Origin: Dermatemys mawii
Taxonomy: Eukaryota; Chordata; Testudines; Dermatemydidae
Assembly: GCA_007922305.1 (NCBI GenBank)
Contig: ML677364.1
Location: 18,684,260-18,748,259, forward strand
Length of the DNA stretch: 64,000 nt
Direction of reading: 5' to 3'
In this document: positions 11,969 to 23,826 of the stretch, one piece after another
Position numbering within the stretch: position 1 is the stretch's first letter
Layout: every line of letters starts with the position of its first letter
Program-made: the position numbers and the translations under genes
The notes under the pieces: model-generated
What the model saw: only the letters and a program-made list of their open reading frames with translations
What the model was told of the DNA's origin: nothing
Database searches by the model: none

Positions 11969-13815
11969 GCTCGATGTGATATTGTCGTCCTTTTCCTTAC
12001 ACTCTGACATCCTTTGCAGACTACCAGTTGACCCTGGTGGGTCTTCCATGACTTGGTCGTCTGGCAAAGTTAAAGTCTAAATAAACACTTTCCAGGGTAG
12101 AAACAATTCCAATAAGTCAGTACCATTGCTCATCCTAGGGTCTTCAGCGCCACCTCTAGACCCTTAAATTCAGCCCTTTGTTCAGGTTTTCAAATAAGCC
12201 CTGTCCCCTTCTTGGGGTTTATGCCATGGTGGCTGGTAGGGGAACCCAAGTCCACCCACTACTCTGGTGTAACCCGAAGACCCTATAAACAGCAGCTACA
12301 CAGTGCTCAGTTTCAATTCACTGTTGCTGCTTCCCTGAACCCCTTCGTAATGGGTCCTTTTTAGCTCCACCCTTACCTCAGGGTGGAGTTTCTTAGGTCC
12401 TCTCTCTCTCTGTCTGTCTGCAAAACCATCATAACCAAATTCAGCCAGTACCAAAATCTAGCTATGCCTCAGCCACCTGTGGCCAGAGAGGAACTCTCTG
12501 CTTTGCTCCTCTGGTTCCAGCCAGGAACAGATCTGCTAAGGCTCTACTGCTCCTATTATCTGAGCCTGCTAGGCTCTGATTGGTTTCTTCCCTGAGGCCT
12601 CTCCCACCTTCACTGCTTCTCTCATGTCTCTTCACTGCTTCCTGGGGGCACCATGTAGTAAGATTGCAGGGCCTCCTGTAGGAACCCAAAAGCATACCCA
12701 CATCACGCCCCACACTGCCAAAATCTGCTTTGTCCCCAGAGTCAATATATTCCCTGGTGTGCTGACTTCATGTTGCCTTCATATGCTCATACTGACTTTG
12801 CCTGCAAATAAAGCTTTCTTTGTGCTGGCTTACAATGCTTAAATTTACATGTGAATTGAGGCAGACAGGAGAATATACATTCTTTGTCTGGCAGAAACCC
12901 TGTCCGTCAACCCTGCTTTGATTCAGAACTTTAAAACATTTCCCTATATATAAGAAAACTCCTTACATAGTGTCAGTACATATATTTCACAATGCTATTA
13001 ATGATCTGGCTTTCATTTGAGATGTCATATGACACTTTGTAGATTAATATGAAAGTAGTGTGCTTGGTGTAGTGAGTTGGCCAGTCCTCAGAGGAATTGT
13101 GTCATAGAACATTGAACCCTTTGCCAGTTGGCTCCAAAGGATTCTTAGGATCACAGGTATAAAAGAGGAGAGGTTTATAGTTTTTCCATAAAAAGGGGCA
13201 TATAAAGTGTAATGTTCTATCAGGCTGCATTGTAATAGTCAAAACTGATGAGAGGGAATTCCCTAGTGAATTGTTTGAATATCAGCAGCGAGGCAAATGT
13301 CGTTTTTTAATGTTTGTTTTTTAATTCTTATCTTGCTTGTTTAAATATAAAGGGATCTGTGTATTTTGAGACAAGTATTATTGCATTTTTTCCAATACAG
13401 TAAACAAATGTTATAGATTCTGTATACATTTATGTGATCTCGTGAATGAGAAGTGCTGGAAAGAAGTTGTGCTACATTTGAGTAGTGAGCACCGTTAAAT
13501 GGCGATGGCAGGAACACCTACTAAAGCCAGCCTAACTTTTTATTGTTCATATTGGTGCAGAAACGCAATCCCCTTCACCACATCCAAGATCTGTCAGTTC
13601 ACAAAAGACCTCTCTATTAGACTTCATTTAGACGCCTTGGGTGAGCATGGGTTTCAGCATTAGGCCCATTAGTAGAACCCATATCATATTAGGAGTGCAG
13701 GGCCAGATCCTCAGCTGGTGTAAAATGAGCAAAGTTCCACAGTATTCTTTCAAAATTCATATGTCAGAGTACCAGAACAAGTGATATTTGAACAGGAATA
13801 GACTAGAACCTACTG
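11969..13815. other. Intronic stretch; possible decayed repeat 12150-12720
   Basis: 12150-12720 is C/T-rich with a short TCTCTCTCTGTCTGTCTG run at about 12400-12421 and could be a decayed LTR-like repeat. No ends were found. The remainder is AT-rich intron with nothing recognised. Confidence 0.35.
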
Positions 13816-13819
13816 TGTA

Positions 13820-14050
13820 ACTCTTTACTATTATTACTCATAGTATGTGTTACACACAGGGAGTATGCTCAGCACTCTATGTATTAAATAGTACATTTTT
13901 ATCTGTAACTCTCAATCTAACTTACAAATGTAAGTATTACTTTCCCTTCAGAGAGGAGGTAACTGATGCACAGAAAAGTTAAATGCCTTGCTAAAGGCCA
14001 TGCAGTAGTCAGATGTGGATTCACTACATTACCTTCCTGGCTTGCTTCTT
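13820..14050 (-). repeat. MIR SINE relic
   Basis: The block GAGAGGAGGTAACTGATGCA followed by AAAAGTTAAATGCCTTGCTAAAGG is a diverged reverse-orientation MIR core. The expected MIR 3' portion, a run of TATTATTACT and a GCTCAGCACT-like patch, lies just to its left. MIR is an ancient amniote tRNA-derived SINE, so this copy predates the turtle lineage. The edges are approximate. Confidence 0.65.
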
Positions 14051-14775
14051 ATCCAGAAAGCTCAATGTTTCCTTCAGTGCTTTATTAACAAAATTTAAGA
14101 GTACCTAGGTATATATAGATGAACATTACAAAAAAGAGGTTTTATTAATAGCCAAGATGTATCATAACTAATGGATAAAAAAAGACACAGTATGCCTGTC
14201 TGGCAAAGAAAAGTGATTGTATAAATATTGTTTTACGTCCTTTTCTAGAAACTAATAATCCAGGGACATTTCCATTGAATCAAATGTTTATTAAGTAAGG
14301 CGATTATGTATGCTTTGTATGCCAGGCTTTCTATATAAAATGCAAGTCCTGCAGTCTGCCTACTGAAAAATTTCCTATTCATACAACTTGGAGTTTAACC
14401 TGTATAAAGACTGCAGCTTCGAGGACAGAAGCACTGAACAAAATTGGCAAAGCCTAATATTAGGGTCCTGAATTCTTATTTCAGATTACCTCACTAAAGG
14501 AAACCTAATTTTCAGAGGAGAGATGAGCACTGTCAACTCACAATGAAATCAACGGCAGCTTTCTGATTTTGAACATACAGCATCAGGCAACTATTTACAT
14601 AACCAGATTTTGAAATATTGTAACACCTTAGGTTGAATAAAGGACCTTAATGAGTGATTTTTTTAAAAAAATAAAAGCTGTGTTATGTAGGGTTCCAAGT
14701 GGATTGCTAAAGTTCTAGCACTATAGAGTCTCAGTAAGAGGTGCTAAAATATTCTTCAATATACATGTGTAGAGC
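14051..14775. other. Intronic stretch, nothing recognised
   Basis: AT-rich, with no supported feature. Confidence 0.5.
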
Positions 14776-14779
14776 TAAA

Positions 14780-14905
14780 TATTAAAAATAATCTTATTTG
14801 TATTATCACGGTGTGTGAGTGCCTGAGTCATGGACTCGATTGTGTTAGGTACTGTACAAACAGAACAAAAAGTTGATCCCTGTCCCAAAGTTGTATTGTC
14901 AGTGA
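14780..14905 (-). repeat. Ancient amniote interspersed repeat, copy A
   Basis: The segment with GTGTTAGGTACTGTACAAAC and GAACAAAAAGTTGATCCCTG matches, in reverse complement, the block at 48445-48555 (AATTGCAAGTTCTTTGGG then TTTGTGCAGTGCCTAATA). The repeat is common in reptile and bird genomes. I cannot assign a family name from sequence alone. The two copies are heavily diverged. Confidence 0.45.
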
Positions 14906-14992
14906 TCTTTAAATATTTGTTCTCCCACTGTTAGCCATCCAGGTGCTGGTATTCATCTAACAAGAAAGATAGGAATATTTTTCAACAACAGT

Positions 14993-15095
14993 AATGCCAG
15001 GTCTACACCAGGTTTGTAGATACAGCTTTACTGACAAACACTTTTGGTGTTGACGTAACTTCTAACAGCAGAACTGCTATTTTGCAGTATCACTT
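14993..15095. repeat. MITE fragment, GCCAGGTCTACACC end
   Basis: AATGCCAGGTCTACACCAGG at about 14993 resembles the left TIR of the TTA-target MITEs at 59273 and 57888. No matching right end was found within several hundred bases, so only a fragment is called. Confidence 0.35.
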
Positions 15096-15126
15096 GTAGT
15101 TGGAAGAGAGTCTAAGACATAAGCCC

Positions 15127-15490
15127 TTTCATAAGAACATAAAAAGGGCCATAGTGGGTCAGACCAAAGGTCCATCTAGCGCAGTATCCTGTCTACCGAC
15201 AGGGGCCAATGCCAGGTGCCCTGGAGTGAGTGAACCTAACAGATAAAGATCAAGTGATCTCTCTCCTGCCATCCATCACCGCCCTCTGACAAACAGAGGC
15301 TAGGGACACCATTCCTTACCCAGCCTGGCTAATAGCCATTAATGGACTTAGCCTCCATGAATTTATCCAGTTCTCTTTTAAACCCTGTTATAGTCCTAGC
15401 CTTCACAGCCTCCTCAGGCAAGGAGTTCCACAGGTTGACTGTGCACTGTGTGAAGAAGAACTTTTTATTTGTTTTAAATGAAACTTCCTT
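15127..15490 (-). mobile_element. CR1 LINE 3' end, antisense
   Basis: The minus-strand CR1 tail begins at CATAAGAACATAAAAAGGGCC, which is the reverse complement of the CR1 3' terminus. It runs through GGTCAGACCAAAGGTCCATCTA and AACTCCTTGCCTGAGG-type sequence (as its complement) to about 15490. It is 5'-truncated. Open frames across it (15342-15638) are fragments of the antisense LINE, not genes. Confidence 0.8.
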
Positions 15491-16300
15491 TTATTTGTTT
15501 CCTAAATGGAGTTTACCACAAAGCATTAATTCTAATAAACCAGCTTTCATGGAACAAGTGTATGAAAGCATGGATACTGGGCTGGTATTCCTCAACCGTT
15601 ACACATCCCCTATCACCCTCAAGCTGGATGGCAAATAAAAAAATAAACAAGCCTCTTAAAATTAAATTATCCAAAATGTTCAATAAGCTAAAAATAAATT
15701 GAAATGTGGTGCATCCATAAATTCTAATAAGGTTTATTGTGGACAAAGCACAGTACTAGCATCCTGCAGACTTTACCGGACCTCTAATACATGTATACCC
15801 CTAACAACGGACCAGCTCAGTGAGTGGAAGGACTTTCCATTCCTCCCTAGACTAGACAAAGACATTCCCTCTAAAATATATCTTTATACGTCAATACAAA
15901 GAAGTTATGTACTGCCACTCTAATGTAGTTAGTTACTGCCTCCTGAAATGGCTAGTTATTACCCATTACCTTATACTTGTTGATTCAGTGAAAACATCTT
16001 TATTATTTACTGTCCTCCTGACCTTATCTTTCAGTGTGTTCCTGTTATCCTTGAGAAGTGTTTTTGTGCCATCCTTAATATCAAAATGTTTTGGTACCAC
16101 TTGATATCAGAATGTGTTTCCATGAGTATTCTGTGCCTAGCCCTTGTTAGAAATGTGTATTTCTGCAATATGGCCCTGTTCTTGCCAGATTCTATAAGCA
16201 GCTTCTCACAGCTTGTCTTTGATTTATCTCTGTAAAGCTTTAACTACTACTTTAGTCTCAGGCTTTTTTCCTACTACATCGCTAATACTACTTCCTTGAG
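15491..16300. other. Intronic stretch, nothing recognised
   Basis: AT-rich with short chance open frames on both strands. No domain or repeat was recognised. Confidence 0.5.
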
Positions 16301-16302
16301 GC

Positions 16303-16577
16303 CAGGTCCACACTTGGAAAGTTTTGATATTATTATATATTATATTTATATTGCCACAGTGCTCCTAGCATGGACACAGTTTATTTTAGCAAAACTTAGC
16401 TGTGCAGTGGTATAGCTGATTCCATGGGGCTGAGCAAAATAAGCTAAACCTGCAAAAAGTAGAGGTTTGCCAGTATAACTGGCAGTGTGTTAGGGCTTTT
16501 GCAAAAAACAAAAAAACAAAAACACTGCCTAACTGATGTACTATACTGGCAAAAGTTCCTCATGTAGACCTGGCTTA
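16303..16577. mobile_element. MITE with GCCAGGTC(T/C)ACA ends
   Basis: The left end GAGGCCAGGTCCACACTT at about 16300 pairs with CATGTAGACCTGGCTTAA at about 16560-16577, giving inverted ends of roughly 12-14 bp. The ends look like those of the 57888 and 59273 elements, but the interior (AT-rich, with TTATATTATATTT) differs. The target duplication is ambiguous (TTGA/TTAA), so superfamily assignment is tentative. Confidence 0.55.
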
Positions 16578-17095
16578 AATTGAAGAACCGTCTCCTTAAT
16601 TTGAATATGCATTCAGTGCATGATCATCCTATTTAATCACAAACTAGATTACTCTTTTTATAAATCAAGGGAGAAAACAGATCATATGAGCACAGTGAAA
16701 ATTCTGAAGATTTTCCTTAAAATGTTTCATTACCTCACCAGTTTACCTGTTTAGTGTTCCTACAGCTCTCAGATGCTTATTGTTTTACTTTTTTGTTTTG
16801 GTTAGGCTGCTCCCAAGATATATCCAGTGTCTTTAGTGAGACCTCAGAGGGTTTCTACATTTGTTTTGGCTCTCCCTCTCTTCTTATCGTTTAACAGAAC
16901 TGTCCAGATGGCAAAGAAATGATCAGCCATATTTACATAAATACAGTGTCATTCACCAGAGGATTAGGGAACATATTGCAGAGAAAATAATGAAGATAAA
17001 CTTAGCAACTTTCAGGTTTGCTCAGCCAGAAAGTTCTTAACCATTCCTTTACTCTTTTCACGTTAATGAAATTATCTGGGATCATATAAACCATT
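16578..17095. other. Intronic stretch, nothing recognised
   Basis: No supported feature. Confidence 0.5.
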
Positions 17096-17099
17096 GGTG

Positions 17100-18180
17100 C
17101 AACAAAGGTCCTGTAGGGGCACCAAATCTTATGTAAAGGGGGTCATATAAGGTGTCTACGACCAGGTTATGGTCTGCTGTTTATGATTTGATATCTGCAT
17201 GTGTATATCATTTTTCTAGCTAAAGTTATGAATAGTGGCTAAATAGTGTCTGTATTTCAAACTTATGCTTTGCTTCAGGGTGAAATCCCAGACAAGCTGC
17301 TGTTACCTCCCCCTGGCCTGCTTGATGGCCCATCAAGAGCCATCAGCTATACAATGGATCCACCAAGAGCTTGAAAAGCTCCAATCCACATGAGAAGTCT
17401 AGCAAGGAACATGCAAGGTAGCCTGTGGATAATGGCTGCCACCTGCAAATCTTGAATCATACATGGTCATGTGATATGCCCATGTGACTCCAGAACTCCA
17501 TGAGGCTGTACTTTTCACAGCAGGAACAAAGAGGTTCTTGCACCTGGGGAAAAACTATAAATGAAGCTGCTACAGCCCCTGCATCTTGTCTTCAGTTTCC
17601 AGTCTTCAGTCTTGCTCCTACCTCTGGATGAGACTTTGCTACACACAGAGGCTAGGAACAAAGGACTGAATAACCCATCCATGTTGTGGATGTATTCCAG
17701 AGCCTAAACCAAGAACTGTGCCTTTACTGCATGTAATTGATTTCTTTTAACCATTTCTAACCCTCGCCTATATCTTTTTCCTTGTATAATAAACCTTTAG
17801 ATTTTAGATTCTAAAGGATTGGCAACAGCGTGATTTGTGGGTAAGATCCAATTTGTATATTGTCCTGGGTCTGGGGCCTGATTCTTTGGAATTGGGAAGA
17901 ACTGTTTTCTTTTATTGAGGTTGGTTTTCATAACCATTTGTGCCCAGGACAGATGGCTGCTGGTGGTGATACTGGGAAACTGGAGTGTCTAAGAGAATTA
18001 CTTGTGTGACTTGTGGCTAACCAGTGCAGCGAAACCAAGGTCTTTTCCATTTGGCTGGTTTGTTTTGCCTTGGAGGTGGGGAAACCCCAGCTTTGGGCTC
18101 TAATTGCCCTATTGGAAGCAATTTGACCTGACTTGACACTCTCAGTTGGGTCCCACCAGGAACAGCACTGTCACAACTCG
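17100..18180 (+). mobile_element. ERV-like LTR remnant with poly(A) signal
   Basis: A roughly 1.08-kb non-coding block has a TATA-like ACTATAAATGAAGC at about 17555 and an AATAAA at 17788-17793 (GTATAATAAACCTTTAG), which is a promoter/poly(A) spacing compatible with an LTR. It ends near CACTGTCACA. Its poly(A) neighbourhood (AATAAA then CTTTAG) resembles that of the LTR at 48619-49646. Exact ends and a target duplication were not found. Confidence 0.5.
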
Positions 18181-18295
18181 GTATAGAGGTCGGCCAAAAA
18201 AACACTCATTAGCATTGTATGAAAGAGAAAGACAAGTGAAGATGATTCAATTTAGGAACAAGTACAAACGAGCATTTAGGACAAATCTTTAGGAA

Positions 18296-18530
18296 AGAGC
18301 CAGATTCTCAGCTGATGTAAATCAGCATGGTTCCATTCAAGCCAATAGAGCTATGTCAGTTTTCATCTGCTAAACACTGCATGCAAAGTTTTCCTTTGCA
18401 GTGGAATGAACAGTGGTTGAGTACAGTCAATACTGTGAGTATCTCAGACAGTGGCCAGTCTCATTGTTACCCTGCACCTCATGCAGTCTTTTACACCAGC
18501 TTGAATGCTGACCATTCCTTTCCAGTTTAG
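18296..18530. repeat. GTAAATC / CCATT...CAATGG-type dispersed motif
   Basis: CAGATTCTCAGCTGATGTAA followed by TTCCATTCAAGCCAATAGAG resembles short motifs at about 13700 and 47517. It looks like a decayed old short repeat; no TIR or duplication was defined. Confidence 0.3.
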
Positions 18531-18603
18531 TAGCATTTTATATCTCCTCCCCTCTCCCGGTATAAATGAATATACAAGGTGAAGACAATGGGGAATATGA
18601 CTA

Positions 18604-18719
18604 GGGTGACCAGATGTTCCAATTTTATAGGGACAGCCCCGATTTTTGGGTCTCTCTTATATAGGTTCCTATTAACCTCTACCCCCATCCTGACTGTTCA
18701 CTTTGCTGTTTGGTCACCC
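18604..18719 (+). mobile_element. Short MITE, GGGTGACCAGA ends, copy 1
   Basis: This 116-bp element starts GGGTGACCAGA and ends TTTGGTCACCC, with TA on both sides (18602-18603 and 18720-18721). The interior carries TTTTATAGGGACAGCCCCGA. The TA target suggests a Tc1/mariner-type MITE, although a TTA-type target cannot be excluded. A second, degraded copy in opposite orientation lies at 50400-50510. Confidence 0.75.
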
Positions 18720-18892
18720 TAACTATGACTGAGTATACGCTGGGCTGAGACAAACTTTGATTTTGGTTTTTAATTGCTTATCTTTCAGTGTGCAATATTT
18801 TAGGAAAACGTCTCAAAGTTATCCATGGCATAATTCAACTAGCTTCTGTGGAAATTCATGTGGCTTTTTATGGATAATGTTTATATATTATA

Positions 18893-18926
<34 letters not shown>
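18893..18926. repeat. (GT)n microsatellite
   Basis: An uninterrupted GT dinucleotide run of about 16 units is flanked by TATATAGT on the left and GCATGCATA on the right. Confidence 0.9.
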
Positions 18927-19356
18927 ATGCATATAGGTATACACAAGTTCTGAGCAAAGGCAACATTACCTACTGCACTCTACTTGGACCTCTGAGTAAA
19001 GCCTAGCTGAGTCACAAATAAAAATGATTGAGTGGACTGAATTTATTCTACATTGTTGGGCCTGATTTCCAACTAACTCTGAAAGGAAAGACATAAGCCT
19101 ACAGTATTCTGACCAAACAATATAGCTTGATAGCTCCTCTCAGTTTCTAATGAACTAATGTTTGCATAATGCATGAAGCCCAATTTAGGGAAATTGAAAC
19201 TACTCTGCCTTAAAGATGGCCAGATGTTTAGCAAGCATGTGATCAAATGACAATTTCACCCAGAGAAATGAAGACCAAGACTGAAGCCAATTAGTAATGC
19301 AGGAGGAAAACTTTCATTTCCACTTGCAGTGCAGAAGACCAGCTGATAGCTTAGTG

Positions 19357-19560
19357 TAGGCATGCACAACTCGGAAAGCAGTGGGGGCCATATTACTGCA
19401 AAAAAACCCAGCTGAGGGCCAAAAAGCCCCACTCTCACCCCACCCCCATCGGCTCCCCCACACCGCTTGGCTTGCCCCACCCCTATTCACCACCTGCGGG
19501 CCGCACAGTGAGCCTGTGCAAGCCGCATGTGGCCCCCAGGCTGCATGTTGTGCAGGCCTG
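19357..19560. mobile_element. hAT-type MITE, 204 bp
   Basis: The ends TAGGCATGCACAAC and GTTGTGCAGGCCTG form an imperfect inverted repeat. They are flanked by the exact 8-mer GCTTAGTG at 19349-19356 and 19561-19568. The interior is GC-rich with GGGCCGCA motifs and has no ORF. The 8-bp duplication supports hAT. Confidence 0.85.
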
Positions 19561-19568
19561 GCTTAGTG

Positions 19569-22500
19569 CTCTCCATTCCAGTCATCCAAAGCAATAAAAT
19601 TAAATGACTGACATTGTTAGACAGATATGTTTGATTGCCCTTTGAGTTTGCTGGATAAGAAGCAAGCTAGTGAATTTATTGGCCTCAGTCACTCTCCATA
19701 GACTGGGATCGCAAAAGATTAATACTTTATTACACGTCAGAGGTCAGTATCCATTGACTCCACTAGCTACTGTTACAGGAATGATGGATTAATTTAAGAG
19801 TGAAATTCCCTGGCTCTGATGGTTACAGGAGAAGTCTGGAACCCTGGAAGTTCCTCCTTTGTTTGTAGTCCCAGTTACTCACTACCTACCCAAAGTGGGA
19901 AAAGTCACTTGGTCTTCTTGCACCTCAAGCCATCTGTAAAAGAGCTATACTAGATACCACAGATGGAGACAAGATTTTCTAGGTAAAAAGAGCTATTCTA
20001 AGGGAGTTGACTGCCTAGTTCTTTAAACAATAGTGAAAAAGTCCCACCCTCTTTGCAAAATATGCAGAGTGACTCAGAAGATGCAAGCTCACTGCATTCA
20101 CCTGAGGGAGACTTCCCTGGATAAATGGGTTTCTTTCAGGCAATGAGGGCCTTGTTCTAGACTCAGACCATGACAATCAGGAAGGTCACCAGGCATAATG
20201 TGAATCCTGCCACTAGTTGATTACACGAGCAATGGTGTGGCCACTACTTGGAAACCAACATCCAGTAGCAAATATTTAACAGCTACATAATAGAAAAAGT
20301 AAACCCTGAGTGTCTGTGAAATAGCCCAGTTTGGATTGTAAGTGGTGATCACCTCTAAGATTCAATAGATCATAGTTACTGACAGAAATTGAAGATAGAC
20401 ACAGCAGTTTAATACTTCATAGAGACCTTGTTCAGCCCAGCATGTTGGCTATATGAACATCCAAGTAGAAATGTGAGACTAATTAACAGTAGTATGACTT
20501 TGCATCTTTATAATGTATCTATTTTCACATATAAAAATAGGATTAGAAGGCTACAAAAAGATTCCTGCTCTTCTCTAGACAGAGAGTGAAGTAAAGCTCT
20601 GAAGACTAACAGTCATTCCAGTTCAATTTTAAGAGCACTTCACGATAAGAGAAGGGATGAGGAGGTGTAGCCCAAAGGCATGTAGCAGTTGTATAGGAGG
20701 GAGAAAAGTTATAAATAGACTCAGTACATAGCAACAATTGAGTCAAATCTTCCCCCTTTTCAGATCCAGAATCAAAGGTGACCAGCAATCCCGATGTTGG
20801 GATGCACCTGAACTGAAGTATCTCAGAATGATTGCACTTTTAGCTTAGCCTGTTAGAAGCATGCTGTGCAACAGTCACTGGAAAAAAAAAACAAGGCTGC
20901 TTTTTCAAGCTGCCATGGGAGTAGTCTCCTCCCCATCAGTGGAAGGGCAGCTCACTAAGATTTCCAGCTGGTATCCATCAAACAGTTCATATCAGGAGCC
21001 CTCTCAACATCTACTTGATTTTGCTTTTCAGAAATGTGAACATTTTACCATAAATGCTTATAGTTTGCAAGAGATTTTAATTTTATTTACTTTTTTTTGG
21101 TGGAGGAAACCTCTAAATTCTGCTCCATTATAATGTGATCGTGGTTTATGCAAAATCATTTAGATTCATGCCAAACCTCCTGGACCAAATTGCCCACTCC
21201 CAAAGAAATACCATGTAAATCTAGTGGAAACTTCACAAAGGTCTCCTCTCACCAGCTAGCTACCCTCTAGTCTCAAGTCGAGTAGAAAGAGTTTGAAATG
21301 TTACAAGGAAAGGAGACAGAGGAACCAGCAGAAACCTAGGTTTTGTGGGGAGGCCAGTGGATCCAGAATGCATCAGTACTACATGCAGCAGAACTGCTTC
21401 TGTCTTCAAAGTTTAATCAGAAGAAAGAAGCCACTCAAAGAGATGGGGACAGACAAGTCTAGCAGCTCCAGAATTGGCTGCAGCAAGAGGAAAATGGCCC
21501 TTTGAAAACATACAAAGAACCTGGAAATTATCAGCAACATTCAGAGCCTGGGAGGCTCCTCTCCAAATCCAAGAAAGTAATAAATCACTGTAATGCTCAT
21601 TTGTAAGGATACACATTTGACTTAGCGAAAGCATGGTCTAGTCTGTATGTCAATGCCTTTGCAGAAATGGGAATCCCTGATTTTCTGTAGATTTAAGCTT
21701 TCGGGGACAAGGCATTCATTATATTCCTTAATTCAATAGAACCACCCAGGAGAAATAGTTGATTTGTACCAGAGTAACACTGATTGTGAGCACTTGTGAC
21801 TCAAGGGACACTGTGTTAACTAAAAGTTTGAAATATGAATGAAATATAGTTCTTACAGTTTTCATACAGAGCCATGAGAGACAAATAAGTTGCCTCATTA
21901 GGTGGGTGACAGTCTGTCAGACAGAAAGTACAAAGGGCACCCAGATCTGCTAGGTTTGATTTAATTTGAGGTCAATAAGAATAATAAAGAGTATTGTTTT
22001 GATTTTTTTTGAGTAGCTGGTAAATGAAACTGACTCCCCTAGCAACAGAATATGCTAGAGAACAGAGAATATTCTGTAATTCCTTTGAAAATTTGGGACC
22101 ATATGCTACAAAAGAGCTTCATCAATTGCACTGTTGTAAACCTAAAGGGACTCTATTGATTCCATTAGAGTTACCAGTGTAAATCTAAAGTATGACCAAC
22201 ACTAGACAATGTTAATAGTTTAAAATTAATTGCCAAATATCATTAAGGACTGTTACCAAATTACTAGTCTCCATTGTAATGTAACAAGTGCACTACTGAA
22301 TGCTCCTATACCCTAAAACCTTGGATACAAACACCTAGAATGTGCAGGGCACCCAATAATCAAGATTTGTTTTTTGAACACATTGGGAAAGCTTGATGCA
22401 AAATGTAAAACAAACTTGGAGGAGTTTGAGAACAGCCAGAAATCAAAGTGATCTAGGCAAGGAGACTTGGAATTTTCTCAATGGAAAAAGCATAACAGCA

Positions 22501-22819
22501 TAACACCCCATGCAGCAAATGTATCAGTTTTCTGAATTAAGGAAATGATCCATAAGCTGTAGGTGAGAGGGGAATGGATAGTGGATTTCATTGGAATTCA
22601 CTAGAGGAGAAGGACACAAACCCTTTCTTGTTCTTACACAGGCATTGCTCAAGTATGAAGAACTAACATTTCATCCTGATTCTGCCTCAACTATTGACAT
22701 TGTGCAGTCTGGGGTTCTTTTAATTGTGCCATTAAAAGTCATTTTATATAAAACTAAGAAATTGAAAACACATATTTGATTTTCTGCATTTAACAAAGAA
22801 TCAGATGAAAAAGGTTTGA
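19569..22819. other. Intronic stretch, nothing recognised
   Basis: 3.2 kb of AT-rich intron. Short open frames (for example 20861-21133 plus) have no domains, no splice context and no family resemblance. No repeat boundaries were identified. Confidence 0.5.
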
Positions 22820-22849
22820 CAGATCAACAGAGCCAGATGTGTACCCAGA

Positions 22850-23826
22850 AGCCTGCTGCTGCAAGACAAGCCCAAGAAAGAAAACAACAGAACACCACTG
22901 GCCATCACCTACAGTCCTCAGTTAAAGCCTCTCCAACGCATCATCAGTGATCTACAACCCATCCTGGACAACAATCCCTCACTTTCACAGGCCTTGGGAG
23001 GCAGGCCAGTTCTGGCCTACAGACAACCTGCCAACCTCAAGCATATTCTCACCAGCAACAGCACACCGCGCCATAATAACTCTAACTCAGGAACCAATCC
23101 ATGCAATAAACCTCGATGCCAACTCTGCCCACACATCTACACCAGCAACACCATCACAGGACCAAACCAGATCAGCCACACCATCACTAGTTCATTCACC
23201 TGCACATCTACCAATGTAATATACGCCATTATGTGCCAGCAATGTCCCTCTGCTATGTACATCGGCCAAACTGGACAGTCCCTACGAAAAAGGATAAATG
23301 GACACAAATCAGGTATCAGGAATGGCAATATTCAAAAACCTGTAGGAGAGCACTTCAACCTCACCGGACACACCATAGAAGATTTAAAGGTCAGCATTTT
23401 GCAGCAAAAAAACTTCAAGTCCAGACTGCAAAGAGAGACTGCAGAGTTGCAATTCATTTGCAAATTTGACACAATCAATTTGGGACTGAATAGAGATTTT
23501 GAATGGCTAGCTAACTACAAAAGCAGCTTCTCTTCTCTCGCTATTCACACCTCCAGTTCAACTGCTAGAGGAACACCTCACCCTCCCTGATTAGAGATAA
23601 CAAGCTGGTTCAGCCTGATTGGACTAACCTTGTTATCTCCCACCTGGTTCTTGCCTACCTATTTATACCTGCCCCTGGATACTTCCACTGCATGCATCCG
23701 ACGAAGTGGGTATTAGCCCACGAAAGCTTATGCTCTGAAAAAATTTTAGTTAGTCTTTAAGGTGCCACAGGACTCTTTGTCACTTCTGCAATTCCAGACT
23801 AACACGGCTACCCCTCTGATTCTTGA
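22850..23826 (+). mobile_element. Penelope-like element, 3' part with GIY-YIG nuclease
   Basis: This is a 5'-truncated Penelope-like retroelement. An open frame runs from about 22860 to 23590, and the last ~198 codons begin at 22994. It holds a cysteine/histidine linker motif (CNKPRCQLCPH) of the type found between RT and endonuclease in Penelope elements. A GIY-YIG nuclease core follows: VIYAIMCQQC...YIGQTGQSLRKRINGH, with the conserved arginine and later GEHFN. The RT domain is missing. The 3' UTR (23591-23826) includes CCCACGAAAGCTTATGCTC and ends with AGACTAACACGGCTACC, a tail widespread in turtle copies. GIY-YIG presence is known for most Penelope clades. The surviving endonuclease frame has no stop, so the copy is fairly young or little decayed. 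Confidence 0.85.
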
